Assembly (NCBI GenBank): GCA_965601485.1
Contig: OZ271846.1
Coordinates: 682,001 to 746,000 of the forward strand
Origin: Methylotenera_A aquatica
GTDB taxonomy: Bacteria; Pseudomonadota; Gammaproteobacteria; Burkholderiales; Methylophilaceae
Length of the DNA: 64,000 bases
Reading direction: 5' to 3'
Below the pieces are notes generated by a model that had not been told where the DNA came from, did no database searches, and saw only the letters and a list, made by a program, of their open reading frames with translations. Each line of letters begins with the position of its first letter. The first letter of the stretch is position 1. Shown here piece by piece: positions 18,072 to 26,303 of this stretch. Position numbers and translations under genes: made by a program.

Positions 18072-18557
18072 ATGTCTGAACACAATATTTTCAATCCGCC
18101 AATTTACGGTAAACCGATTACATTAGACGATGCGGGTATTTATTACACGATTAACCGTAAAACGGGCAGCATTAATAATGTGTTCAATTTAGTGTATGAA
18201 GCCGATTCTGGCCAAGACGGCGACTGGTATTTATATCAGCTTAAAAATAGCAGTAAAGAGGATGATATGGGCTGGGTTATTTTGGCCCACAACGGCGATT
18301 ATCCCTTAAAAAGTATCTCTAGCGAAGAGATTAAGCAGCATTTCGATAAGCCTGAATACGCCGAACCTAAAGGTGCATGGCAATTGATTAAAAATTCCAG
18401 ATACGGCTTTGGTAAATTTACCCCAGTTGATGCCGAAGCTGACGCACTTTTCGCCATGATACTTTTTTCCGACGCAGAAACACCGGGTGTATCCAAAATG
18501 TTAGTACCTTTGCTGATACAAAAAGCTGAACACGAAGTGTTGCAAAGCATAAGCTAA
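18072..18557 (+). CDS. Conserved-looking hypothetical protein between era and recO
   Basis: I do not recognise this 161-residue protein. It has a good ribosome binding site (AGGA nine bases before ATG) and sound codon use. There is no signal peptide or membrane segment, so it is probably cytoplasmic. It is acidic, rich in Tyr, Trp and Gly, with segments such as GDWYLYQLKN and GWVILAHNGDYPL that suggest a beta-rich fold, and a C-terminal helix (KMLVPLLIQKAEHEVLQ). It interrupts the usual era-recO adjacency, 14 bases before recO, so it probably shares a transcript with recO. I assign no function. Confidence 0.75.
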   Translation: MSEHNIFNPPIYGKPITLDDAGIYYTINRKTGSINNVFNLVYEADSGQDGDWYLYQLKNSSKEDDMGWVILAHNGDYPLKSISSEEIKQHFDKPEYAEPKGAWQLIKNSRYGFGKFTPVDAEADALFAMILFSDAETPGVSKMLVPLLIQKAEHEVLQSIS

Positions 18558-18571
18558 TTAGAGTATTAATT

Positions 18572-19333
18572 TTGGATATTTCTGTCAATCTTCATAAGCA
18601 CGACAATCAGCCTGTATACGTGTTGCATACCTATCCATTTAAAGAAACCAGTTTGGTGGTGGAGTTGTTTAGTCAACGGTTTGGCCGATTAGCCGTTGTC
18701 GCCAAAGGCGCACGCAGGCCTCATTCCGCTATGCGTGGCATGTTGCAATCGTTTCAAATGTTATCTGGCGCATGGTCTGGCAAAAATGAGCTTAAAACTC
18801 TGCATAGCCTCGATTGGAACGCAGGTTTAACCCTGCTTAAAGGCGAAGCCTTGATGTGCGGTTTTTATATGAACGAGTTACTACTGCGTTTGCTACCGCG
18901 CGAAGATGCCCATGAAAACTTATTTCAATACTACGATTCTACGCTTAAAACGTTGTCTAAAGAACAAACCCTAATAGATAGTCAAAGTCCTACAGATGGG
19001 AAAAGTCTGGCGATTACTTTGCGCCGTTTTGAGCTTAAGTTATTGCAAGAAATGGGTTATGCCGTACCATTAATCACCGATGAGAATGATGGCACAATTA
19101 TTGTTGATAAGGTCTATCGCTACGAAGCAGAGTATGGAGCATGCGACATAAATGCGACTAAAAATGGCGTACAATTAAATGGCAAGACATTGCTGAATAT
19201 GGCAAATGATGACTACACTGATAGTCAGACGCAGAATCAAAGTAAGCAATTAATGCGCTACTTGTTGGCACATTATTTGGGTGATAAGCCGCTTTATACA
19301 AAACAACTTCTAATAGATTTACAAGCATTATAG
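18572..19333 (+). CDS. recO: DNA repair protein RecO
   Basis: RecO works with RecR to load RecA onto SSB-coated single-stranded DNA in the RecF pathway. The 253-residue protein shows the N-terminal OB fold (PVYVLHTYPFKETSLVVELFSQRFGRLAVVAKGARRP) and a helical C-terminal domain with FYMNELLLRLLPREDAHE and RRFELKLLQEMGY. The zinc-binding cysteines of some RecO proteins are absent, as in many Proteobacteria. The start codon is TTG at 18572. It is followed by pdxJ after 12 bases. Confidence 0.93.
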   Translation: MDISVNLHKHDNQPVYVLHTYPFKETSLVVELFSQRFGRLAVVAKGARRPHSAMRGMLQSFQMLSGAWSGKNELKTLHSLDWNAGLTLLKGEALMCGFYMNELLLRLLPREDAHENLFQYYDSTLKTLSKEQTLIDSQSPTDGKSLAITLRRFELKLLQEMGYAVPLITDENDGTIIVDKVYRYEAEYGACDINATKNGVQLNGKTLLNMANDDYTDSQTQNQSKQLMRYLLAHYLGDKPLYTKQLLIDLQAL

Positions 19334-19345
19334 AAAAATTAAAAA

Positions 19346-20074
19346 ATGATTAAATTAGGTGTAAACATCGACCACGTCGCAACGATTCGCCAAGCGCGTG
19401 GCACTAAATATCCTAGCGTGGTGCAGGCAGCGTTACGTGCTGAGCAAGCAGGTGCTGATAGCATTACACTGCATTTGCGTGAAGATAGACGGCATATGCA
19501 AGATGCTGATATTTTTGCCTTGCGCCCATTATTACAAACCAAGATGAATCTTGAGGTAGCGGTTACCGATGAGATGATTGGTATTGCCTGCCAAGTTAAG
19601 CCACAAGATGTGTGCCTAGTGCCAGAGCGTCGCGAAGAGCGAACTACTGAAGGTGGCCTGGATGTGGTGATGCATTTTGATAAAGTAAAAGCGGCTTGTG
19701 AAAAATTAGCAGCGCATGATATTCGAGTTTCACTGTTTATTGGGCCAGACATTTCGCAAATTGATGCCGTAAAAAAAATGGGCGCACCTGTGATTGAGCT
19801 TCATACAGGCACGTTTTCTGATGCTGAAACAGAGTCAGAAAAAGCCAGTGAATTGGTGCGCATTAAGCAAGCCGTAGCGCATGCTAAAAAGCTGGGCTTG
19901 GTAGTCAATGCAGGCCATGGTTTGCACTACCACAATGTGCATGAAATTGCTGAAATTGAAGGTTTAGACGAGCTAAATATTGGCCATGCCATTGTGGCGC
20001 ATGCCATCTTTGTGGGTTGGGATAATGCAGTAAGAGAGATGAAGGCTTTAATGAAAGAGTCGGCAACTGCCTAG
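19346..20074 (+). CDS. pdxJ: Pyridoxine 5'-phosphate synthase PdxJ
   Basis: PdxJ condenses 1-deoxyxylulose 5-phosphate with 3-amino-2-oxopropyl phosphate to form pyridoxine phosphate, completing vitamin B6 synthesis. The 242-residue TIM barrel shows the standard start KLGVNIDHVATIRQARGT, the LHLREDRRHMQD loop, PERREERTTEGG and the phosphate-binding end GLDELNIGHAIVAHAIFVG. Length is typical. recO-pdxJ-acpS is a widely conserved order, and the pdxJ stop is within a few bases of acpS. Confidence 0.96.
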   Translation: MIKLGVNIDHVATIRQARGTKYPSVVQAALRAEQAGADSITLHLREDRRHMQDADIFALRPLLQTKMNLEVAVTDEMIGIACQVKPQDVCLVPERREERTTEGGLDVVMHFDKVKAACEKLAAHDIRVSLFIGPDISQIDAVKKMGAPVIELHTGTFSDAETESEKASELVRIKQAVAHAKKLGLVVNAGHGLHYHNVHEIAEIEGLDELNIGHAIVAHAIFVGWDNAVREMKALMKESATA

Positions 20075-20080
20075 TTGTGT

Positions 20081-20458
20081 ATGATTTTTGGAATTGGAAC
20101 CGATATCGTTGAAGTCAGCCGCATAGAGGCTTCTATTGAGCAGTTTGGTGATGAGTTTGCTAGGCGCATTTTGGCAGATAGCGAATTCGCCAGCTATCTG
20201 CAATCGCACATTAAGCCACGTTTTTTAGCCAAGCGGTTTGCGGCTAAAGAGGCTTTTTCAAAAGCGTTAGGTACTGGCTTGCGTGCACCCGCTACTTTTC
20301 AGAATATTGCGGTTTCGCATGATGAATTAGGTAAGCCTATACTGGTTTTGGCCAAAGAATTAGAAGCTTTTTTATGCACAAAAAATATCGCGCAAACTCA
20401 CATCAGTATCAGTGATGAGAAAAACTTGGCCGCTGCGTTTGTGATATTAGAACGATGA
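20081..20458 (+). CDS. acpS: Holo-[acyl-carrier-protein] synthase
   Basis: AcpS transfers the phosphopantetheine arm of coenzyme A to acyl carrier protein. The 125-residue protein has the Mg2+-binding start GIGTDIVEVSRIE and the second signature RFAAKEAFSKALGTG, plus HISISDEKNLAAAFVI at the end. I chose ATG at 20081; a TTG two codons upstream (20075) abuts the pdxJ stop. The last four bases overlap tcdA, so the two are probably translationally coupled. Confidence 0.95.
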   Translation: MIFGIGTDIVEVSRIEASIEQFGDEFARRILADSEFASYLQSHIKPRFLAKRFAAKEAFSKALGTGLRAPATFQNIAVSHDELGKPILVLAKELEAFLCTKNIAQTHISISDEKNLAAAFVILER

Positions 20459-21231
20459 TGGATAAATCAGATTATGAGCGCCGCTTTGGTGGTGTAAGGC
20501 GTTTGTATGGCGAAGCTGGTATAAAAAAGCTCCAAGCGGCACATATAGTTGTAATTGGCATAGGTGGAGTAGGTAGTTGGACGGCAGAGGCGTTAGCGCG
20601 TAATGCTATTGGTCAGATCACCTTGATTGATTTGGATAACATTTCTGAAAGTAATGTGAACCGTCAATTGCATGCCGTGGATGGTGCATTTGGCAAAGCC
20701 AAAGTGAGCGCCATGCATGAACGCATTTTAAGCATTAATCCAAATTGCTTTGTGATTGAAATTGAAGATTTTATTACGATAGAAAATTTAGAATCGCTGT
20801 TGAATTTTCAATGTGATGTGATTGTGGATTGCATTGATGATTCGCAGGCCAAAATCGCTTTGGCCGATTTTTGTAAACGTAAGCAACTGCCGCTTATCAT
20901 GGCGGGCAGTGCAGGTGGGCGTTTAGACCCCACGCGCGCGCAAGTGGCTGATTTAGCATTTGTAACGGGTGATAGGCTTTTATCTAAAGTGCGCAATCAA
21001 TTACGCCGCGATTATGCTTTTCCGAAAGCTTCTAATACTAAAAGATCCGCAAAATTTGGTATTGATTGTGTGTATTCCGATGAGCAAGCTATTAAGCCGG
21101 AGTCTGCTTGCGAGGTAGATTCTAGTGCTATCACTGGTTTAAATTGTGCTGGTTACGGCTCAAGCGTTTGCGTGACTGCGCCATTTGGATTTACGGCCGC
21201 GCAACTGGCTATTCAAAAAATATTACTTTAA
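20455..21231 (+). CDS. tcdA: tRNA threonylcarbamoyladenosine dehydratase TcdA
   Basis: TcdA (CsdL) is an E1-like enzyme that uses ATP to cyclise t6A37 of tRNAs to ct6A. The 258-residue ThiF-fold protein has the nucleotide-binding motif VVIGIGGVGSWTAEALAR, the adenylation region LIDLDNISESNVNRQ and VDCIDDSQAK. The conserved middle AGSAGGRLDPTR and LSKVRNQLRRDY match the TcdA branch rather than ThiF or MoeB, which have zinc-binding cysteine pairs. It overlaps acpS by four bases. Confidence 0.93.
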   Translation: MMDKSDYERRFGGVRRLYGEAGIKKLQAAHIVVIGIGGVGSWTAEALARNAIGQITLIDLDNISESNVNRQLHAVDGAFGKAKVSAMHERILSINPNCFVIEIEDFITIENLESLLNFQCDVIVDCIDDSQAKIALADFCKRKQLPLIMAGSAGGRLDPTRAQVADLAFVTGDRLLSKVRNQLRRDYAFPKASNTKRSAKFGIDCVYSDEQAIKPESACEVDSSAITGLNCAGYGSSVCVTAPFGFTAAQLAIQKILL

Positions 21232-21276
21232 TGTATCTTTTCTTGAACCTCGTGACACAAACGTAGTCATCTGGTT

Positions 21277-21432
21277 GTGAACAAAACCTCATCATTCAAA
21301 GGTAATAAAAGTTTTTTGCCCACCAAGCCCTGCTTAATCTGTGGGCGAGATTTTACATGGCGCAAAGCTTGGGAAAAAAACTGGGATGAAGTGAAGTACT
21401 GCTCAGAAAAGTGCCGTAAAGCAAAAGCATGA
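21277..21432 (+). CDS. DUF2256 small zinc-finger-like protein
   Basis: This 51-residue protein starts with GTG at 21277. It has four cysteines in two pairs (CLICG and YCSEKC) separated by about 20 residues with FTWRKAWEKNWDEVKYC, the hallmark of the DUF2256 family, and probably binds one zinc ion. Its stop overlaps the start of the photolyase-type gene (ATGA at 21429-21432), so the pair is likely translated together. DUF2256 genes often sit next to cryptochrome/photolyase genes, and a role with that enzyme is inference. The ribosome binding site is weak. Confidence 0.85.
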   Translation: MNKTSSFKGNKSFLPTKPCLICGRDFTWRKAWEKNWDEVKYCSEKCRKAKA

Positions 21433-22979
21433 CCCGCCATTTAATTCTAATCCTTGGTGATCAGCTTAATCTTGATAACCCTGCACTAGAAAATTATGAC
21501 TCTGCACAAGATGCTGTATTAATGGTTGAGGTAAGCGGTGAAGCTACTCATGTTTGGAGTCATAAAGCGCGCATTGTGTTGTTTTTATCTGCCATGCGTC
21601 ATTTTGCACAGCTACTTAAAAGCCACAACATTTCGCCAATATACCTAAAGCTTGGTGAGCACGATTTTGCAAGCTTAAAAGCGGCTTGGGCTATTTGCAT
21701 TCAAGATTTAAAACCCCAAAAAGTAATTGTTTGTGAGCCTGGCGAATATCGGCTTGAGCAAGATCTAATCGCGCTATGCAAAGACATGAAAACGCCATTA
21801 GTAATTCGTGATGACACGCATTTTATGTGCTCTAAAGCAGATTTTAAACATTGGTCTGCAGGCGGTAAGCAGTTAAGAATGGAGTTTTTCTACCGCAAAA
21901 TGCGCCAGAAATACGATGTGCTGATGCAAGGTAAAGAGCCAGAAGGTGGAGCTTGGAATTACGATGCAGAAAATCGTAAAACATTTGGTGCAACAGGCCC
22001 GCAAAACGTGCCTATTGCGCCGGAGGTAATTATTGATGCTATTACCAAGCAAGTAATTGTTTTGGTTGAACGGATGTTTCCACAACATCCAGGCTCACTA
22101 AAGCATTTTATTTGGCCTGTAACGCGTGAAGCGGCATTACACTTTTTGGATGATTTTATTGCCAATAAGTTGGCCGGTTTTGGAGACCATCAAGATGCGA
22201 TGTGGGCTGAAGCAGAAAAAACTAAAAACCCCTATTTATGGCATTCATTGTTATCAACTTCGCTTAACTTAAAGCTACTGAATCCGCGCGAAGTGATACA
22301 AGCCGCTTTAAAGGCTTATCAAAACATACATATACCTTTAGCCAGTGTTGAAGGATTTATTCGCCAGGTTTTAGGGTGGCGCGAATTTATCCGCGGAGTG
22401 TACTGGCTGGATATGCCGCAAATGGCACAAAGCAATCATTATAATCATCAGCGCTCCTTACCAAGTTGGTATTGGACTGGCGATACACAAATGAACTGTA
22501 TGCGCCAAACGGTGAATGACACGTTTACTTATGGCTATGCGCACCATATTCAGCGTTTAATGGTGACCGGAATGTTTGGTATATTAGCTGAATTAAATCC
22601 GCGCGAAGTAGGGGCTTGGTATTTGGCTGTATATGTAGACGCGGTAGAGTGGGTTGAGCTGCCTAACGTGACAGGCATGGCTTTATATGCCAATGGTGGG
22701 CGTTTTACCAGTAAGCCTTATGTGGCCAGTGGCGCTTACATCAAGCGTATGAGTAATTATTGTAGAAGTTGCAAATATAAGCCTGAAATTAAAACAGGGC
22801 CACAAGCATGCCCAACCACCACTTTGTATTGGCATTTTTTAATCAAGCATTATGAAACATTTGCGCGTAACCCGCGTACCGCGCTAATGGCTAAAAATGT
22901 AGACAGGTTTGAGTCATCAGAGGTTGAAGCGATTCAAATACACGCCATTCATTTGTTAACCAATCTTGATTACCTTTAA
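21429..22979 (+). CDS. Iron-sulfur cryptochrome/photolyase-related protein (FeS-BCP type)
   Basis: This 516-residue protein belongs to the deoxyribodipyrimidine photolyase-related group (COG3046). Characterised members such as Agrobacterium PhrB are FAD- and 4Fe-4S-containing (6-4) photolyases, and others act as cryptochromes. It starts with the family opening LILGDQLNLDNPAL and has the FAD-binding C-terminal half with LGWREFIRGVYW, LPSWYWTGDTQMNCM and YAHHIQRLMV. The cysteines that ligate the cluster lie partly in YCRSCKYKPEIKTGPQACP (about 444-460). Whether it repairs DNA or signals light cannot be told from sequence. It overlaps the DUF2256 gene. Confidence 0.92.
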   Translation: MTRHLILILGDQLNLDNPALENYDSAQDAVLMVEVSGEATHVWSHKARIVLFLSAMRHFAQLLKSHNISPIYLKLGEHDFASLKAAWAICIQDLKPQKVIVCEPGEYRLEQDLIALCKDMKTPLVIRDDTHFMCSKADFKHWSAGGKQLRMEFFYRKMRQKYDVLMQGKEPEGGAWNYDAENRKTFGATGPQNVPIAPEVIIDAITKQVIVLVERMFPQHPGSLKHFIWPVTREAALHFLDDFIANKLAGFGDHQDAMWAEAEKTKNPYLWHSLLSTSLNLKLLNPREVIQAALKAYQNIHIPLASVEGFIRQVLGWREFIRGVYWLDMPQMAQSNHYNHQRSLPSWYWTGDTQMNCMRQTVNDTFTYGYAHHIQRLMVTGMFGILAELNPREVGAWYLAVYVDAVEWVELPNVTGMALYANGGRFTSKPYVASGAYIKRMSNYCRSCKYKPEIKTGPQACPTTTLYWHFLIKHYETFARNPRTALMAKNVDRFESSEVEAIQIHAIHLLTNLDYL

Positions 22980-23059
22980 ATGTAGTTATTGAGTGCTAGT
23001 GGCAATATTTCACAAAAATGTCATAATTAAGCTGGGAGTATGTCATAATATATTTATAT

Positions 23060-25138
23060 ATGATAGCGAATGCCCCAAAATTGCTTGACCGTGATTTAAG
23101 TATTTTAAGTTTTAACGAACGTGTTTTGTCATTGGCGCAACGCCAAGACTACCCTCTATTAGAACGCTTAAAGTTTTTATGCATTGTGGCTTCTAATTTG
23201 GATGAGTTTTTTGAGGTGCGTATGGAAGCCCAGTTGAATGCCATGCAACGCAATCTTAAAAAAGGTGTGGTTTCCATACACAGTTTTAATGCGGTTACAG
23301 AAAAAGCGCACGCGATTATCAATCGCCAATATGCCATTTTTAATCATGAGTTAATGCCAGCTTTAAAACAATCGGGCGTGGATATTATCGCTGGGTATGA
23401 ACGTTCAGAGCTGCAAAAAAAATGGGTGGCTAGATATTTTGAAGATAACGTAAAGCCGCTACTTTTACCAATCGCGCTAGACCGTTCACATCCCTTTCCC
23501 TTAGTGGCCAGCAAAGCACTGCATTTTATTGTAGAGCTAGCATCAGAAAAGCCTGATAGCCCACAACGCATTAATATTATTCGCGTGCCGCGTGTTTTAC
23601 CAAGAGTGATTCAGTTGCCTAATAACGGAAATACTAAGCAACAATTTGTGACATTAACAAGTATTATTGCAGCGCATTTGCCCGATTTATTTGGGCAACA
23701 AATCATATTAAGTTACTCACAATTTAGAGTAACCCGTCATTCTGATTTGGCGTTAGATGAAGATGATATTAGTGACTTACCAAAAGCCTTGCGCCAAGAG
23801 TTAGCGCAGCGGCCATTTGGTGAGGCTGTGCGTTTAGAAGTGTCGCAAAGTTGCGTAACGCATTTATCCGATTTTTTATTAACCGAATTTAACTTAACAC
23901 CTGCATCACTTTACCCTGTGCAAGGCCCTGTTAATTTAGGGCGTTTAATCCAATTAACTGGTTTAGCGCATGGCGTAGATGCCACAGGTGCCGAGTTGGC
24001 GTTTTCGCCTTTTAAACCCGTTTGGCCCAAGCAACTCAAGAATGACGAATCATTTTTTACCCAATTGAAGCGGGGCGATATACTGATTCATAGGCCCTAT
24101 GAAAGCTTTGATGCGGTCATCAAATTTTTGCATGAAGCGGTGCACGATCCAAAAGTGTTGGCGATTCATCAAACCATTTATAGAACAGGCAGTGATACGC
24201 GCATGCTCAATTTGCTTCAAGAGGCGGTGCGGCGCGGTAAAGAAGTGTTGGTTGTAGTAGAAATTAAGGCGCGTTTTGATGAAGAAACCAATATTAACTG
24301 GGCAGAATCATTAGAAGCAATAGGCGCGCAAATTGTGTACGGCATGGTTGGCTTAAAAACGCATGCCAAAATGCTCTCGGTGATGCGCCAAGAAGGCAAG
24401 CGCATCAAGCGTTATGCACATGTTTCAACTGGCAATTACAACGCCAATACCGCCAAACTGTATACCGATATTTGCATGATGACCAGCAATTTAACCCTTA
24501 CGCGTGAAATTGAATATGTATTCAGGCATTTAACCAGCCAAATTGCTTTGCCACGTATGCAACAATTATTAGTGGCGCCTTTTAATTTGCAGGCCACCAT
24601 GTTGCGCCAAATTGCAGCAGCAAAACGCGCTTGTGTGCTAGGCGGAAAAGCTAAAATCGTAGCAAAAATGAATTCGCTTACGGATAATGTGCTGGTTAAA
24701 GCCCTGATTAGTGCGGCTCAACAAGGCGTCACCATTGATTTGGTTATTCGCGGTGCCTGTATTTTGCCGATTGATGTGCCTGGGGTAGAAGGCCGCATTC
24801 GTATTCGCTCAATTGTAGGCCGGTTTTTAGAACACTCGCGTATTTTTTACTTTGAAATTGATGGCTTAAATAGCAAAAGTAGTAAGCGTATGTGGTTATC
24901 AAGCGCCGACTGGATGAGTCGCAATATGATGCGACGCGTAGAAATTGCCTGGCCTATTTTAGACGCGCAAATGCAAGCGCGCGTGATGCAAGAGTGCTTG
25001 CTGCCTTACTTGGAAGACACAGAAGATGCTTGGGTGCTCGCTGAAGATAGGCAATATAAACAGTTATTTGCAGAAAGTACGTTTGGTAAAAAACTCAGCA
25101 CGCAAAAAACGCATATACAAACTTACACCGCGCAATAA
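23060..25138 (+). CDS. ppk: Polyphosphate kinase 1
   Basis: PPK1 reversibly transfers the gamma phosphate of ATP onto polyphosphate chains. The 692-residue protein has the N-terminal domain (LLDRDLSILSFNERVLSLAQ), the head domain and two phospholipase-D-like catalytic domains. The autophosphorylated histidine is H435 in GLKTHAKM, and the second active-site histidine is H592 in EHSRIFYF, the same numbers as in E. coli. Length is standard. It is followed immediately by a SixA-type phosphatase gene and, on the other strand, by ppx, forming a polyphosphate locus. Confidence 0.96.
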   Translation: MIANAPKLLDRDLSILSFNERVLSLAQRQDYPLLERLKFLCIVASNLDEFFEVRMEAQLNAMQRNLKKGVVSIHSFNAVTEKAHAIINRQYAIFNHELMPALKQSGVDIIAGYERSELQKKWVARYFEDNVKPLLLPIALDRSHPFPLVASKALHFIVELASEKPDSPQRINIIRVPRVLPRVIQLPNNGNTKQQFVTLTSIIAAHLPDLFGQQIILSYSQFRVTRHSDLALDEDDISDLPKALRQELAQRPFGEAVRLEVSQSCVTHLSDFLLTEFNLTPASLYPVQGPVNLGRLIQLTGLAHGVDATGAELAFSPFKPVWPKQLKNDESFFTQLKRGDILIHRPYESFDAVIKFLHEAVHDPKVLAIHQTIYRTGSDTRMLNLLQEAVRRGKEVLVVVEIKARFDEETNINWAESLEAIGAQIVYGMVGLKTHAKMLSVMRQEGKRIKRYAHVSTGNYNANTAKLYTDICMMTSNLTLTREIEYVFRHLTSQIALPRMQQLLVAPFNLQATMLRQIAAAKRACVLGGKAKIVAKMNSLTDNVLVKALISAAQQGVTIDLVIRGACILPIDVPGVEGRIRIRSIVGRFLEHSRIFYFEIDGLNSKSSKRMWLSSADWMSRNMMRRVEIAWPILDAQMQARVMQECLLPYLEDTEDAWVLAEDRQYKQLFAESTFGKKLSTQKTHIQTYTAQ

Positions 25139-25666
25139 ATGGCAGTCATGAGCACTCCTCATCCTAGCTTTGATAACATCATCTTATGGCGCCATGCGGA
25201 AGCAGAGCATGCCGATTTCGAATTGGGCGAGCAAGACAACGCACGTCAGCTTACAGCCAAAGGCAAAATTCAAGCCAAGCGAATGGCACGCTGGCTGAAA
25301 CCGCATCTACCAAAAAACACGACTTTGTTGTGCAGTCCAGCGGTGCGATCGGTACAAACAGCAGAGGTATTGAATTATAAAATCCAACTAGACGACGCAT
25401 TTTTACCAAATGCTAGCTTAATGGATGTACTAAACGCTTTACTGCAATATCAACAACATAAAAACATCTTAGTCGTTGGGCATCAGCCATGGTTGGGTGA
25501 GTTGTTGGCTTATTTGTTTGAGAGAAAAACAGCTGATATTATCAAAATGCAATCAATTAGCGTAAAAAAAGGCGCATTATGGTGGCTCCGCCGTCATACT
25601 TCTGAAACTTCATCACAACTAAACTTTTATAAACTATATACTGTGCAAACACCAAGTTTGTTATAA
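25139..25666 (+). CDS. sixA: SixA-type phosphohistidine phosphatase (histidine phosphatase superfamily)
   Basis: This 175-residue protein is of the RHG histidine phosphatase fold. The catalytic RHAEAEH motif has H19, and the second histidine is H115 in VVGHQPWLGEL. The segments NARQLTAKGKIQAKRMARWL and LCSPAVRSVQTAEVL fit the SixA branch, which in E. coli dephosphorylates phosphohistidine proteins. Its ATG directly follows the ppk stop; another ATG lies three codons on (25148). The link to ppk suggests a role in phosphate or phospho-relay control, but the substrate is unknown. Confidence 0.85.
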   Translation: MAVMSTPHPSFDNIILWRHAEAEHADFELGEQDNARQLTAKGKIQAKRMARWLKPHLPKNTTLLCSPAVRSVQTAEVLNYKIQLDDAFLPNASLMDVLNALLQYQQHKNILVVGHQPWLGELLAYLFERKTADIIKMQSISVKKGALWWLRRHTSETSSQLNFYKLYTVQTPSLL

Positions 25667-25708
25667 ATAAAGCTTAAGTTCTGATGAATGTATAACAATA
25701 TTTTTTAA

Positions 25709-26140
25709 CTAGTCCTTCTTATTCGGCCTGCCTGTTTTAATCACTGGAATTTTAGCAAGTGTTGTTTTTAAAGTGTTATCACTCATCGCCGCTAATAGTT
25801 TTATACCAGCGCGCAACAGCTCGCTTTTTTTAGCTGGTTGACCCATTGAAGTTAAACGCGCTTTTAGTAAAGCAATTTGTGCGTATTCATCTTTAGGCAT
25901 GGTAAAGCTATCGCGTTCCATTTTAACTTTGTCCGATTTCGGTTTTTTGTCATCTACTTTGTTATCTTTTTTAATAATCTTTTTTGGTGGCTTTGCCGTG
26001 CTGCTTGGAGGTTTTGCAGCAACAGGGATAGATACTGCTTTAGTTGCAACAGGTTTAGTTGCTGGTTTTGTTGATGTAGGTTTTGGCGCTGCTGCTTTTA
26101 AACCAAGCTCTTGAGTTTGTATTGTTGAGATTTTAGACAT
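25709..26140 (-). CDS. Small basic protein with K/A/P-rich tail and a conserved C-terminal domain
   Basis: This 143-residue protein has an N-terminal low-complexity half (about 17-75) rich in Lys, Ala and Pro (for example AAAPKPTSTKPATKP), reminiscent of histone-like tails. The C-terminal half has VKMERDSFTMPKDEYAQIALLKARL and AKKSELLRAGIKLLAAM. This resembles a ribbon-helix-helix arrangement (strand then two helices), so it may bind DNA. Similar proteins occur in betaproteobacteria as hypothetical proteins, as I recall. It lies between ppx (upstream on the same strand) and the end of sixA. Function is unassigned. Confidence 0.78.
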   Translation of the reverse strand: MSKISTIQTQELGLKAAAPKPTSTKPATKPVATKAVSIPVAAKPPSSTAKPPKKIIKKDNKVDDKKPKSDKVKMERDSFTMPKDEYAQIALLKARLTSMGQPAKKSELLRAGIKLLAAMSDNTLKTTLAKIPVIKTGRPNKKD

Positions 26141-26303
26141 GAATAAACTCCTTTTTTAAAATTAGATCTAGGCTTGTTTTTAAATAAATTAGACAGTCAA
26201 ATTTAAAAAACAATATAAATAGTTTATACCGTTTAAATTTCATGTCAATATTTATACCCACTAAATCAAATTTCTAAGTCATAGTTTTGACATAAAAAAT
26301 GAT

